Below, in pieces: positions 1 to 5,645 of a DNA stretch of 7,801 bases. Position 1 is the first letter of the stretch. Each line of letters opens with the position of its first letter. The stretch covers positions 1-7,801 of the forward strand of contig JACQWN010000463.1 in NCBI GenBank assembly GCA_016209245.1, given 5' to 3'. This DNA comes from Bacteroidia bacterium. GTDB lineage: Bacteria > Bacteroidota > Bacteroidia > Bacteroidales > BM523. The notes beneath the pieces were generated by a model, which searched no databases, had not been told where the DNA came from, and saw only the letters and a list, made by a program, of their open reading frames with translations. The translations under genes and the position numbers were made by a program.

Positions 1-2
1 AA

Positions 3-65
3 AATGCTTTTCAACTTGCAGATGAATCGCAATCTAATTAAGACTCGCCAAAAAATTCGGGTGTT
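3..65 (+). pseudogene. Upstream in-frame continuation of the beta-helix gene, interrupted by TAA at 39-41
   Basis: In the frame of the gene starting at 66, bases 3-38 read NAFQLADESQSN. A TAA follows at 39-41, then DSPKNSGVL joins directly to IVNNVV. The composition matches the beta-helix region on both sides of the stop, and no ATG lies between the stop and base 66. The simplest reading is one gene with a point nonsense mutation or a base-call error, not a gene that starts at TTG 66. Confidence 0.5.
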
Positions 66-1193
66 TTGATTGTTAATAATGTTGTATTAAATAATACTAA
101 AGTTCAAACAAAAGGTTATGCAACTACTGCTTCGTTGGTAATTGACAGTGCAACTATTTCAACGACTGCAATTATAGGTGTTTATCCCAATAGTGAAACT
201 ATTGAAGTAAAAAACAGTAATCTAAACAATTGTACTATTAATTCGGATTCATATAATTATGGTATTACAATTAGAAATTCTTTTGTAGCCGGTTCTACTT
301 TTACAATTGGATGTTGCGGTGGCAACATTAGTATAATTTCATCTACCCTATCATCTTCAACCATATATAATGGAGGAGGCAATCCTGTAACTGGTCCACT
401 AAAAATTATAATGAGTAACTTGGTCAATACTCCTGTTAATCTTCCATCTGCTAAAGTAGAAATTACAAGTAGCGTAATAAATTACAACACTTCAAATGGA
501 TTGATATTTGGGAATGGGTTTATCCAGTGCTCGCAAATATTGGGGAGTGGTTCTGGGACTGCAGTTAAAATTACAGGATATAACGGTTATAATATTGGAG
601 GTAATGTATTAATAAAAAATTCTACAATAAACCAAAATTCAATTGGAATTGAAATATCTAATGCTAACACTATGACTATTGATAGTAGTAATTTTGATTA
701 CAATAGTTCATACCATGTAAAAAACCTATCAACCAAAAATATTATTGCAAAAAATAATTGGTGGGGAACAACAGATTTAACAACAATTGCAAATAAAATC
801 TATGATTACTATGATAATATTAATTATGGAATAGTTAATTTTTCTAATCTGCTTTATTCTATTTATAACTCACAAAATTGTCCAGATTCTTTAACTTTTC
901 CTACTGCAATTCCTGAAAATATCAACAACACAATATCTTCTATTTTTGATTTTAAAATATATCCTAATCCTTCTTCCAACTATGTCAATTTAGAATTTGA
1001 AAATTCAAATAAAGAGTATGAAGATGTAATTGTGGAAATTGTTAATCCAATGGGACAAATTTTATATGTTGGGAACTTAAAAAAATCAACACATACACAA
1101 ATAATAGATGTATCAAGCTATAATAAAGGTATCTATTTTTGTAAGTTACAAAGTGGAAAAGATTTTGAAATTAAAAAATTACTTGTTCAATAA
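66..1193 (+). CDS. Secreted right-handed beta-helix protein with T9SS type A sorting domain (5' incomplete or broken)
   Basis: Residues 1-260 are Asn/Ser/Thr/Ile-rich with short repeated strands typical of parallel beta-helix surface proteins. They include an N-N-W-W-G-T turn at 230-235, which is common in such proteins. Residues 294-375 form a T9SS C-terminal sorting domain: the YPNP motif at 299-302, then alternating beta strands ending in GIYFCKLQSG and KKLLVQ. By family knowledge this tail directs export across the outer membrane and is then cleaved off. The first possible start here is TTG at 66. There is no signal peptide, which a T9SS cargo needs, so this is not the true N-terminus. 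The same frame is open upstream to base 3 apart from a TAA at 39-41, and the residues on both sides look like one protein. The gene is therefore cut by the window edge and probably carries a nonsense codon. Ligand or substrate is unknown. Sure of the sorting domain; fairly sure of the beta-helix. Confidence 0.85.
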   Translation: MIVNNVVLNNTKVQTKGYATTASLVIDSATISTTAIIGVYPNSETIEVKNSNLNNCTINSDSYNYGITIRNSFVAGSTFTIGCCGGNISIISSTLSSSTIYNGGGNPVTGPLKIIMSNLVNTPVNLPSAKVEITSSVINYNTSNGLIFGNGFIQCSQILGSGSGTAVKITGYNGYNIGGNVLIKNSTINQNSIGIEISNANTMTIDSSNFDYNSSYHVKNLSTKNIIAKNNWWGTTDLTTIANKIYDYYDNINYGIVNFSNLLYSIYNSQNCPDSLTFPTAIPENINNTISSIFDFKIYPNPSSNYVNLEFENSNKEYEDVIVEIVNPMGQILYVGNLKKSTHTQIIDVSSYNKGIYFCKLQSGKDFEIKKLLVQ

Positions 1194-1201
1194 ACGCTGA
1201 C

Positions 1202-1273
1202 ACAAAAGCAAGCACTTAGGAAGGTCACGCAAGTCAACACGCCGCTAAAACCTTCCTAATACCTTGCTTTGCT
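1202..1273 (+). repeat. 72-bp palindromic intergenic repeat, copy 1
   Basis: The element begins 8 bp after the stop of the beta-helix gene. Arms 1205-1225 and 1250-1270 are reverse complements at 18 of 21 positions, around a 24-base loop (1226-1249). The RNA could fold into a long hairpin. A second copy lies at 2935-3006, exactly 1733 bp downstream and in the same orientation. The two are 54/72 identical without gaps: 34/41 over the left 41 bases, 9/18 in the middle and 11/13 at the right end. No U-tract follows, so it is not a classical intrinsic terminator, though it could protect or end the upstream mRNA. I do not know a named family for it. Confidence 0.75.
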
Positions 1274-1328
1274 AACACTAATAATGGATTGATTGAAATA
1301 ATTAAGTGTAAGACTGCAGTGAAAAGGT

Positions 1329-2360
1329 GTGCCAAAAAATAAAAACAAAATATCAACCATTCCGTCTTTATTAGCTGTAAAGACTGCTATGCGTATTTTT
1401 TTATACACATTGGTTTTAATAATCTCTTTTTCATTTTTTGCACAAAAAATAGTATTTGTGAATGCTGATTTGGGACGGCACTTAAAAAACGGAGAGATAA
1501 TACTTAGTACTAGCAAAGTTGTTTCAACTAATTATTACTCTTTTACCGAACCCGATTTTCCTGTTATTAATCACCACTGGGGTAGTGGAGTCTTATTTTA
1601 TTTAATTCAGAAAATGACTGGCTTCGAAGGTTTGTCGTTTATATATTGTTTATTATCAGCTATAACTGTTTTTTTATTTTTTAAAATCGCCGAAAGCAAA
1701 AGTCACATGTACATGGCATTTTTATTTTTTATGCTTTGCATCCCGATTATTTCCAATAGAACAGAGATTAGGCCAGAAGTTTTCAGTTTGCTGTTGATGG
1801 CTATTTACACATTTTTGTTGGAGCGTTTTTTGTCTAAAAAAATTTCATTTAAAAAGCCACTTATTGTTTTGCCTTTGCTGCAACTGCTGTGGGTTAATCT
1901 GCACATATTTTTTGTAATGGGTCTAATAATCATTGGAGCTTATGCAATCCATATTTGGTCGCTTCACAAAAAGGAAGGTGCAAAACAGATGGGTTTGCTT
2001 TTGGGGTTGTGTGTGGTGGCGTGTTTTTTTAATCCGTTTGGTATTCAGGGTGCGCTAACTCCTCTTACCATTTTTAAAAACTATGGATATATGGTTGCCG
2101 AAAATCAAAGTGTATTTTTTATACAAAATCGTTTTGACAGTAGCGTATATTTGCATTATGAATTTATTACCCTTGTTGCTGTTGTAGTTTTGTTGTTTTA
2201 TTTAAAGAAGATAAATCTTAATATTCAGCGAATAACACCCGTAAATACTTTATCTATTTTTTTTGTTGCGCTTGGTTATATTGCTATACGTGGTATTCCG
2301 CTTGCAGCAGTTTTTTTAATGGCTTTTGTTCCGGGAATTGTAATGCTTCTATTTGAATAG
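1329..2360 (+). CDS. GT-C-like polytopic membrane protein, N-terminal part (ends at in-frame TAG)
   Basis: A hydrophobic protein with about 8-9 predicted membrane segments, for example residues 22-44, 103-120, 127-143, 151-166, 177-207, 220-235, 279-292, 307-320 and 323-342. After the first segment comes an extracytoplasmic loop with A-D-L-G-R-H-L (46-52) and N-H-H-W-G (81-85). Later motifs are R-P-E (148-150), W-V-N-L-H (188-192) and N-P-F-G (235-238). An acidic residue in the first periplasmic loop followed by many helices fits the GT-C fold of polyprenyl-phosphate-sugar-dependent glycosyltransferases. Activity and substrate cannot be read from the sequence. The start is uncertain: GTG 1329 gives 343 residues, while ATG 1389 begins directly at the first membrane helix. 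The TAG at 2358-2360 falls in a short loop between two helices, and the frame continues to 2921, so this is the N-terminal two thirds of a broken gene or one with readthrough. Confidence 0.7.
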   Translation: MPKNKNKISTIPSLLAVKTAMRIFLYTLVLIISFSFFAQKIVFVNADLGRHLKNGEIILSTSKVVSTNYYSFTEPDFPVINHHWGSGVLFYLIQKMTGFEGLSFIYCLLSAITVFLFFKIAESKSHMYMAFLFFMLCIPIISNRTEIRPEVFSLLLMAIYTFLLERFLSKKISFKKPLIVLPLLQLLWVNLHIFFVMGLIIIGAYAIHIWSLHKKEGAKQMGLLLGLCVVACFFNPFGIQGALTPLTIFKNYGYMVAENQSVFFIQNRFDSSVYLHYEFITLVAVVVLLFYLKKINLNIQRITPVNTLSIFFVALGYIAIRGIPLAAVFLMAFVPGIVMLLFE

Positions 2361-2921
2361 TATGGGATAAATTTCAAAAAACGGCTAACTACATTCTCGC
2401 TTGTTGGCGCATTTATCTTGGTGTTTATAAGTATTAGTAAGGCTGGAGAATATTTCTCCATGATTAATGGAAACAATGGTTTGGGCTTGTATTCTAACAT
2501 AAATCGTTCTGCTAAATTTTTTAAAGCAAATGGTATTAAAGGTCCTATATTTAACAACTACGACATTGGTGGTTACTTAATCTATAACCTTTTTCCTCAA
2601 CAGCAAGTGTTTGTAGATAACAGGCCGGAAGCATATTCTACCGATTTTTTTGAAAAAGTGTATAATCCAATGTTAGAGAAAGAAGAAGTGTGGCAACAGA
2701 TAAATGCCAAATATAATTTCAACTGCATTTATTTTTTCAGGTTAGACGAAACACCTTTTGCTCAACCTTTCCTAATACGCAGAATTAACGACAGAGCAAA
2801 TTGGGCACCTGTGTATGTTGATGGAGCTATCATTATATTGTTGGAACGAAACACCGAAAACCAAACAATAATACAGAAGTTCGAATTGCCTGCTGATATG
2901 TTTATTGTGACTAAGAATTAA
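2361..2921 (+). CDS. GT-C-like polytopic membrane protein, C-terminal part (same frame after TAG)
   Basis: This continues the frame of the preceding fragment. If translated on its own, the first possible start is TTG at 2418 (167 residues). Reading from 2361, a basic loop (F-K-K-R-L) leads into one membrane helix, F-S-L-V-G-A-F-I-L-V-F-I-S. A soluble domain of about 150 residues follows. It contains F-N-N-Y-D-I-G-G-Y-L and V-F-V-D-N-R-P-E-A-Y, which I recognise as a recurring C-terminal pattern of long membrane proteins of this kind. The full protein would be about 530 residues, a normal size for such proteins. There is no convincing independent start or ribosome binding site. It is most likely the untranslated tail of a pseudogene, unless the TAG is suppressed or an error. 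A repeat copy starts 13 bp after its TAA. Confidence 0.65.
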   Translation, partial: YGINFKKRLTTFSLVGAFILVFISISKAGEYFSMINGNNGLGLYSNINRSAKFFKANGIKGPIFNNYDIGGYLIYNLFPQQQVFVDNRPEAYSTDFFEKVYNPMLEKEEVWQQINAKYNFNCIYFFRLDETPFAQPFLIRRINDRANWAPVYVDGAIIILLERNTENQTIIQKFELPADMFIVTKN

Positions 2922-2934
2922 CTTAAAAGCCCCC

Positions 2935-3006
2935 ACAAAAGCAAGCAATTAGGCAAGACACACCAGCCAACACGCTCCCCAAATATTTTTAAGACCTTAC
3001 TTCGCT
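2935..3006 (+). repeat. 72-bp palindromic intergenic repeat, copy 2 (degenerate)
   Basis: This copy begins 13 bp after the stop of the membrane-protein gene and aligns without gaps to copy 1 at 1202-1273. The left 41 bases (2935-2975) are 34/41 identical, and 2994-3006 is 11/13 identical. The dyad is partly decayed: of the 21 arm positions (2938-2958 against 2983-3003) about 11 still pair as Watson-Crick and 2 as G-T. Direct orientation and a matching place after a stop codon make the two copies bracket the membrane-protein gene like a cassette. Confidence 0.65.
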
Positions 3007-3613
3007 TCTGCTATTGTTCCCCTCTCTCTAAGAGCATTAGGACTTTGGATTTTCTGCTTCTAACTGTTTATAACTACAGGGTTATTTACTTGTTTTTCTG
3101 CAAAAAATCCTTTACCTTTGAGGCTGTGTGTTTGGAAAACTTTCTGGACACACACTGTGCAAAAACAATGGCGGGTGTTTTGGTAGTTTGAAACGTTTGT
3201 ACTCTCTTTGAAATTAGTTACGGTTTGACAGAGTAATGCTCTTAAATCCGCCATTGCTTCTGCACCCGATCCGTTGTGCGTAATTAAATGGAAAAGAAAC
3301 TCAATATTGAGAACGAATGACTATAATAAAAAATTTAGAGGTTGTTTAAATTTCAAACAAAAATAAAAATAAAGGAGAAATTAACAATGCCCTGTTGATA
3401 AAATTAAAAAGCTATCGGAAAAACAGAGATAATTGATTATTCTTTTGTGTTTTACCAAAAACATAAAAAAATGAAAAATTATCCAATACTCATTAGTATA
3501 GCATTTGCCGCTGATAATAGAGGTGTGCAAAACATAAACCAACCCCTAGCCGCCGTTCGGAATCGGCAACTCAATAATAAACGAAAAAATTATAATTCAA
3601 AAGTGAAAAATCA
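3007..3613. other. 607-bp non-coding stretch with scattered inverted repeats
   Basis: I see no convincing gene on either strand; the few open frames have unnatural composition and no family signal. Visible dyads are an 11-bp pair at 3029-3039 and 3234-3244, a 9-bp pair at 3166-3174 and 3248-3256, a 6-bp pair at 3172-3177 and 3263-3268, and a 7-bp hairpin at 3125-3131 and 3148-3154 with a 16-base loop. There is also a perfect 12-bp palindrome, CTCAATATTGAG, at 3300-3311. Tiny overlapping frames at 3288-3350 (10 codons each, sharing ATGA) are probably chance. It may hold eroded genes or an RNA, but nothing firm can be claimed. Confidence 0.5.
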
Positions 3614-4273
3614 TTATAACCCCACCAGCTCAATCTTCAACCTGATATTTTTATGCCTGAAAAAAATCGTATGAGGATCCCCAACCTCGTAATTTTTAAA
3701 ATATACAATTACTTTTTTTAATATCCTGCCTGTTTTTTCAATTTTGGTTATAGCTCCGTTGCTATTATCCTTATAATAGTAACAATGCTCTTTCCCTTTT
3801 TTAAAACGGTAAACCGTGCAACCGGTCTTATCTGATAAAAAAATATTTGCAGAAGCAGGCAGGTAGTTGATAAATAACAAACGTAAATCGTTGCTAATTG
3901 TATTAATCAACGCTTTGTTATTAAAGGATTCAAGGCAATGATGAAGAATGATATCAGGTTTGCCGGTCGTTGAATCAGGAAAAAATTCTATATCAAATAT
4001 TTTAAAGCCGGTCTCATTCATGAATATAGTGCGGTATGAATTGTTTTCCATAAATTTAATGGCAAGAACCCCACTGAAATATTTTCCGTAAATCCAAATC
4101 TTTGTTTTAAATTTGTAAGCTTTACTGCTATTATTGAATATCTGCCTGATTTCATTTTCCGTAATTTTCCGTTCACCCTCTTTTTTCAATCCAAAATATA
4201 ATGCAGGCGTACAGCTCCAGAGCAAAATAATGAGAAATACATTTAAAAGCAGCAGGGCTGAACGGCCGTTCAT
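3614..4273 (-). CDS. Outer-membrane-type lipoprotein, LolB/DUF3261-like, paired with a LolA-like gene
   Basis: I chose the ATG at 4271-4273 (219 residues). It gives a clean lipoprotein signal peptide: a hydrophobic stretch to residue 20 ending L-L-W-S, then Cys21. An in-frame start at 4321 would put 16 odd residues before the signal and overlap the upstream gene. The mature part has alternating strands such as W-I-Y-G-K-Y-F-S-G-V-L-A-I-K and F-M-N-E-T-G-F-K-I-F-D-I-E-F. These resemble the half-barrel strands of LolB-like and DUF3261 lipoproteins, in which a substrate-derived residue line is followed by N-x-x-G-x-x-x-x-D. The gene starts 22 bp after the LolA-like gene on the same strand, so they form an operon. 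In aryl-polyene and flexirubin clusters, a LolA-like protein and a DUF3261-like lipoprotein are thought to help move a lipid or pigment to the outer membrane; that role here is inference. The family call is moderate; the lipoprotein call is strong. Confidence 0.7.
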   Translation of the reverse strand: MNGRSALLLLNVFLIILLWSCTPALYFGLKKEGERKITENEIRQIFNNSSKAYKFKTKIWIYGKYFSGVLAIKFMENNSYRTIFMNETGFKIFDIEFFPDSTTGKPDIILHHCLESFNNKALINTISNDLRLLFINYLPASANIFLSDKTGCTVYRFKKGKEHCYYYKDNSNGAITKIEKTGRILKKVIVYFKNYEVGDPHTIFFRHKNIRLKIELVGL

Positions 4274-4295
4274 CCCTACATCTCTTAAAAAAAAA

Positions 4296-4937
4296 TTACT
4301 TTGCTGTAAATTTCTCATCACTTACCGGTTGGTTCAGCCTTTTATTCTTAAAGAAAATATTGGTATAATCCCCGCCAGGATCACTTATCCGGATTTCATC
4401 AACCGACATATCCTTTTTATTCAGATAAATTTCAATAGTGCTGATATATTCTTTCATTTCTTTATTAGCAGGAACAAGGTTGACACGATAATTTATATTA
4501 TTTTCAAAATAGCTTAATTGAAATTCTTTATTGTTTAAAATATCACCGTTAACCATACCAACCATCATTTTATTGATTTCTTTGAACATTATGTTCGATT
4601 CAATGTCATATTTACTGACCTTTTCCTCATCTTTAATATATATTTTTTCATTACTTATAACAATCAGATATGTATATGGCTCGAGGTATTCCCAACGAAG
4701 ATTATTTTCCTTTTTAAAGCAAAAATATCCTTTTGTGAAAATTTTTTCCGTCATTACGCTCAGATATTGCTCCTGTTCAAAATCGCTCTCAATGGTAGAA
4801 ATACGGCTGTTATATTCAGAAAGTTTATTTTTTAATGATTCAACATCAGTTACCGGAGTGAAGCTGTCTTGTCCATTCATCGGTAATGCCAAATAAATCA
4901 TTATAATTGTTAAGAAATATTGTACTAATGTTTTCAT
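4296..4937 (-). CDS. LolA-like outer membrane lipoprotein carrier protein
   Basis: The start is set at ATG 4935-4937 (213 residues), which opens directly into a signal peptide (residues 1-22, ending M-N-G-Q). A TTG at 4961 would add eight residues in front and is unlikely. The mature protein follows the LolA pattern: an N-terminal helix, I-E-S-D-F-E-Q-E-Q at 49-57, then T-K-G-Y-F-C-F-K-K at 68-76 and the hallmark L-R-W-E-Y at 80-84. After these come E-P-Y-T-Y-L-I-V-I-S and a long run of beta strands. LolA proteins shuttle lipoproteins or lipids through the periplasm. This version pairs with a lipoprotein gene 22 bp downstream and lacks housekeeping neighbours, which points to a specialised carrier such as those in aryl-polyene/flexirubin clusters. 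The exact cargo is unknown. Only 13 bp separate its start from the end of a broken HEPN gene, so its present promoter may be new or borrowed. Confidence 0.85.
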   Translation of the reverse strand: MKTLVQYFLTIIMIYLALPMNGQDSFTPVTDVESLKNKLSEYNSRISTIESDFEQEQYLSVMTEKIFTKGYFCFKKENNLRWEYLEPYTYLIVISNEKIYIKDEEKVSKYDIESNIMFKEINKMMVGMVNGDILNNKEFQLSYFENNINYRVNLVPANKEMKEYISTIEIYLNKKDMSVDEIRISDPGGDYTNIFFKNKRLNQPVSDEKFTAK

Positions 4938-4950
4938 AGCTATTGTTTTG

Positions 4951-5081
4951 TCAACTTTCAATATTCATTTTTTTTAAGACAATATCTCTTATTTCATCTA
5001 CAAGAGCAAAATTATTTTGGCGCTGCTGAGGTCATGGTCGGCTTTATTAAGCCATGATTGAATAATATCAAATTTTTTCAT
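4951..5081 (-). pseudogene. HEPN-domain gene remnant with large internal deletion and frameshift
   Basis: Reading the minus strand from ATG 5079-5081, the first 25 or so codons include Q-S-W-L-N-K-A-D-H-D-L-S-S-A-K, the usual opening of HEPN proteins (W-x-x-K-A-x-x-D-L-x-x-A). That frame stops at TAG 4998-5000. In the next frame, bases 5007-4954 read ALVDEIRDIVLKKMNIES and end at TGA 4951-4953, matching the usual HEPN C-terminal helix. A full HEPN protein is about 110-140 residues, so roughly 70-100 codons are missing between the two ends, with the junction near 5003-5012. HEPN proteins are typically RNase toxins paired with an MNT nucleotidyltransferase, and that partner's relic overlaps upstream by 14 bp. 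The gene is clearly not functional as read. Confidence 0.7.
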
Positions 5082-5262
5082 AAAGAATTTTAATATTTTT
5101 AAATGCATCATAAAGGAATGTAAACCGAATATCTTTATTTTCATCTATTTCTTTTTATGAATAAACAAGAATATCCATGGGTATCATCATCCCGTATAAA
5201 AATTTTCTGATTTCAGTTCCCCTTTTATAGTGTGGTAAATTGAAATTATATGCAAAAATAAT
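5068..5262 (-). pseudogene. MNT-type nucleotidyltransferase remnant (antitoxin partner of HEPN), N-terminus lost, internal TAA
   Basis: From 5241 leftwards the minus strand reads NLPHYKRGTEIRKFLYG, then I-P-M-D-I-L-V-Y-S. This is the conserved middle of small MNT proteins, where N-L-P-R-Y-K-R-G-R-E-I-R precedes a D-[IL]-[LV]-V-Y-T strand. A TAA at 5155-5157 interrupts the frame, which then continues K-E-I-D-E-N ... F-L-Y-D-A-F-K-N-I-K-I-L-Y-E-K-I. This is the usual C-terminal helix and strand, ending at TGA 5068-5070. The G-S-x(10)-D-x-D catalytic segment is missing upstream, where residues aligned to it read G-K-N. The stop overlaps the HEPN start by 14 bp, a normal layout for an MNT/HEPN operon. 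I conclude it is an inactive relic. Confidence 0.65.
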
Positions 5263-5321
5263 ATTTTTGCCCATTATAATTTTTTTGTGGCTAAATATTA
5301 TTTTAATTTGAATAATCATAA

Positions 5322-5404
5322 AGGCCTGACAGGTTTTTCTAATACAATGATTACCAGACTTAAAAGGTATGGCAAAATTTGCAAAGAACAAACCTGTCAG
5401 GTCT
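5322..5404. repeat. CCTGACAGGTTT inverted-repeat element
   Basis: CCTGACAGGTTT at 5325-5336 is matched by a perfect 12-base reverse complement at 5390-5401. The arms extend to 15 bp (5322-5336 and 5390-5404) with one G-T pair. About 53 unrelated bases lie between them. From memory, CCTGACAGG/AAACCTGTCAGG dyads recur in Bacteroidota intergenic regions, so this is probably a dispersed palindromic repeat. It lies 60 bp beyond the truncated end of the MNT relic and may mark the event that removed its N-terminal half. Confidence 0.65.
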
Positions 5405-5442
5405 AAAATACTAATATCTGAGATGATTATTCCCATGTCTTA

Positions 5443-5474
5443 TTTGGTGAAATTAAAATTATAGATTATATTTG
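5443..5474 (+). promoter_or_regulatory. Candidate Bacteroidota promoter for the Uma2 gene
   Basis: TTTG at 5443-5446 and TATATTTG at 5467-5474 are separated by 20 bases, matching the Bacteroidota primary sigma consensus (TTTG, then TAnnTTTG). Transcription would start near 5480, giving a leader of about 165 bases. A second -7-like TAAATTTG lies at 5592-5599, much nearer the gene, but its -33 region is poor. Confidence 0.35.
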
Positions 5475-5645
5475 ACCTGAATTACTGAATGAAAAATATA
5501 TACATAATTAACCGGCACGAGAAGAAACAACCGATTCGAATAATATTTAATAAAATGAAAAATGCCGATTTTTTAAATTTAAAAAATAAATTAAATTTGC
5601 AATGTTTTATAAATAATGGTGAAAAATAGAAATAAAAAATAAATC

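Noticed and set aside
39..2360. Alternative genetic code with stop-codon recoding
   Set aside because: The in-frame stops are TAA, TAG and TAA, and TAA clearly ends every intact gene in the window, so no single reassignment explains them.
1202..3006. Calling the two repeats integron attC sites
   Set aside because: The gene-plus-palindrome layout fits, but I cannot find the RYYYAAC/GTTRRRY core pair in either copy and there is no integrase in view, so they are left as unnamed repeats.
3060..3254. 64-codon minus-strand open frame
   Set aside because: Cys/Thr/Gln-rich with no recognisable domain or start context. It lies in the dyad-rich stretch and is probably chance.
3548..3572. GCCG/CGGC hairpin as an intrinsic terminator
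   Set aside because: Only a 4-bp stem and no T-run on either strand.
3447..3674. 75-codon open frame on + with GTG start, and its upstream extension
   Set aside because: Its composition is not protein-like, its end overlaps the lipoprotein gene on the other strand, and a faint resemblance of I-S-I-A-F-A-A-D-N-R-G to a DHFR start does not continue.
4134..4896. Two plus-strand open frames (4134-4517 and 4531-4896)
   Set aside because: Both are antisense shadows of the lipoprotein and LolA-like genes, which have clear signal peptides and family motifs.
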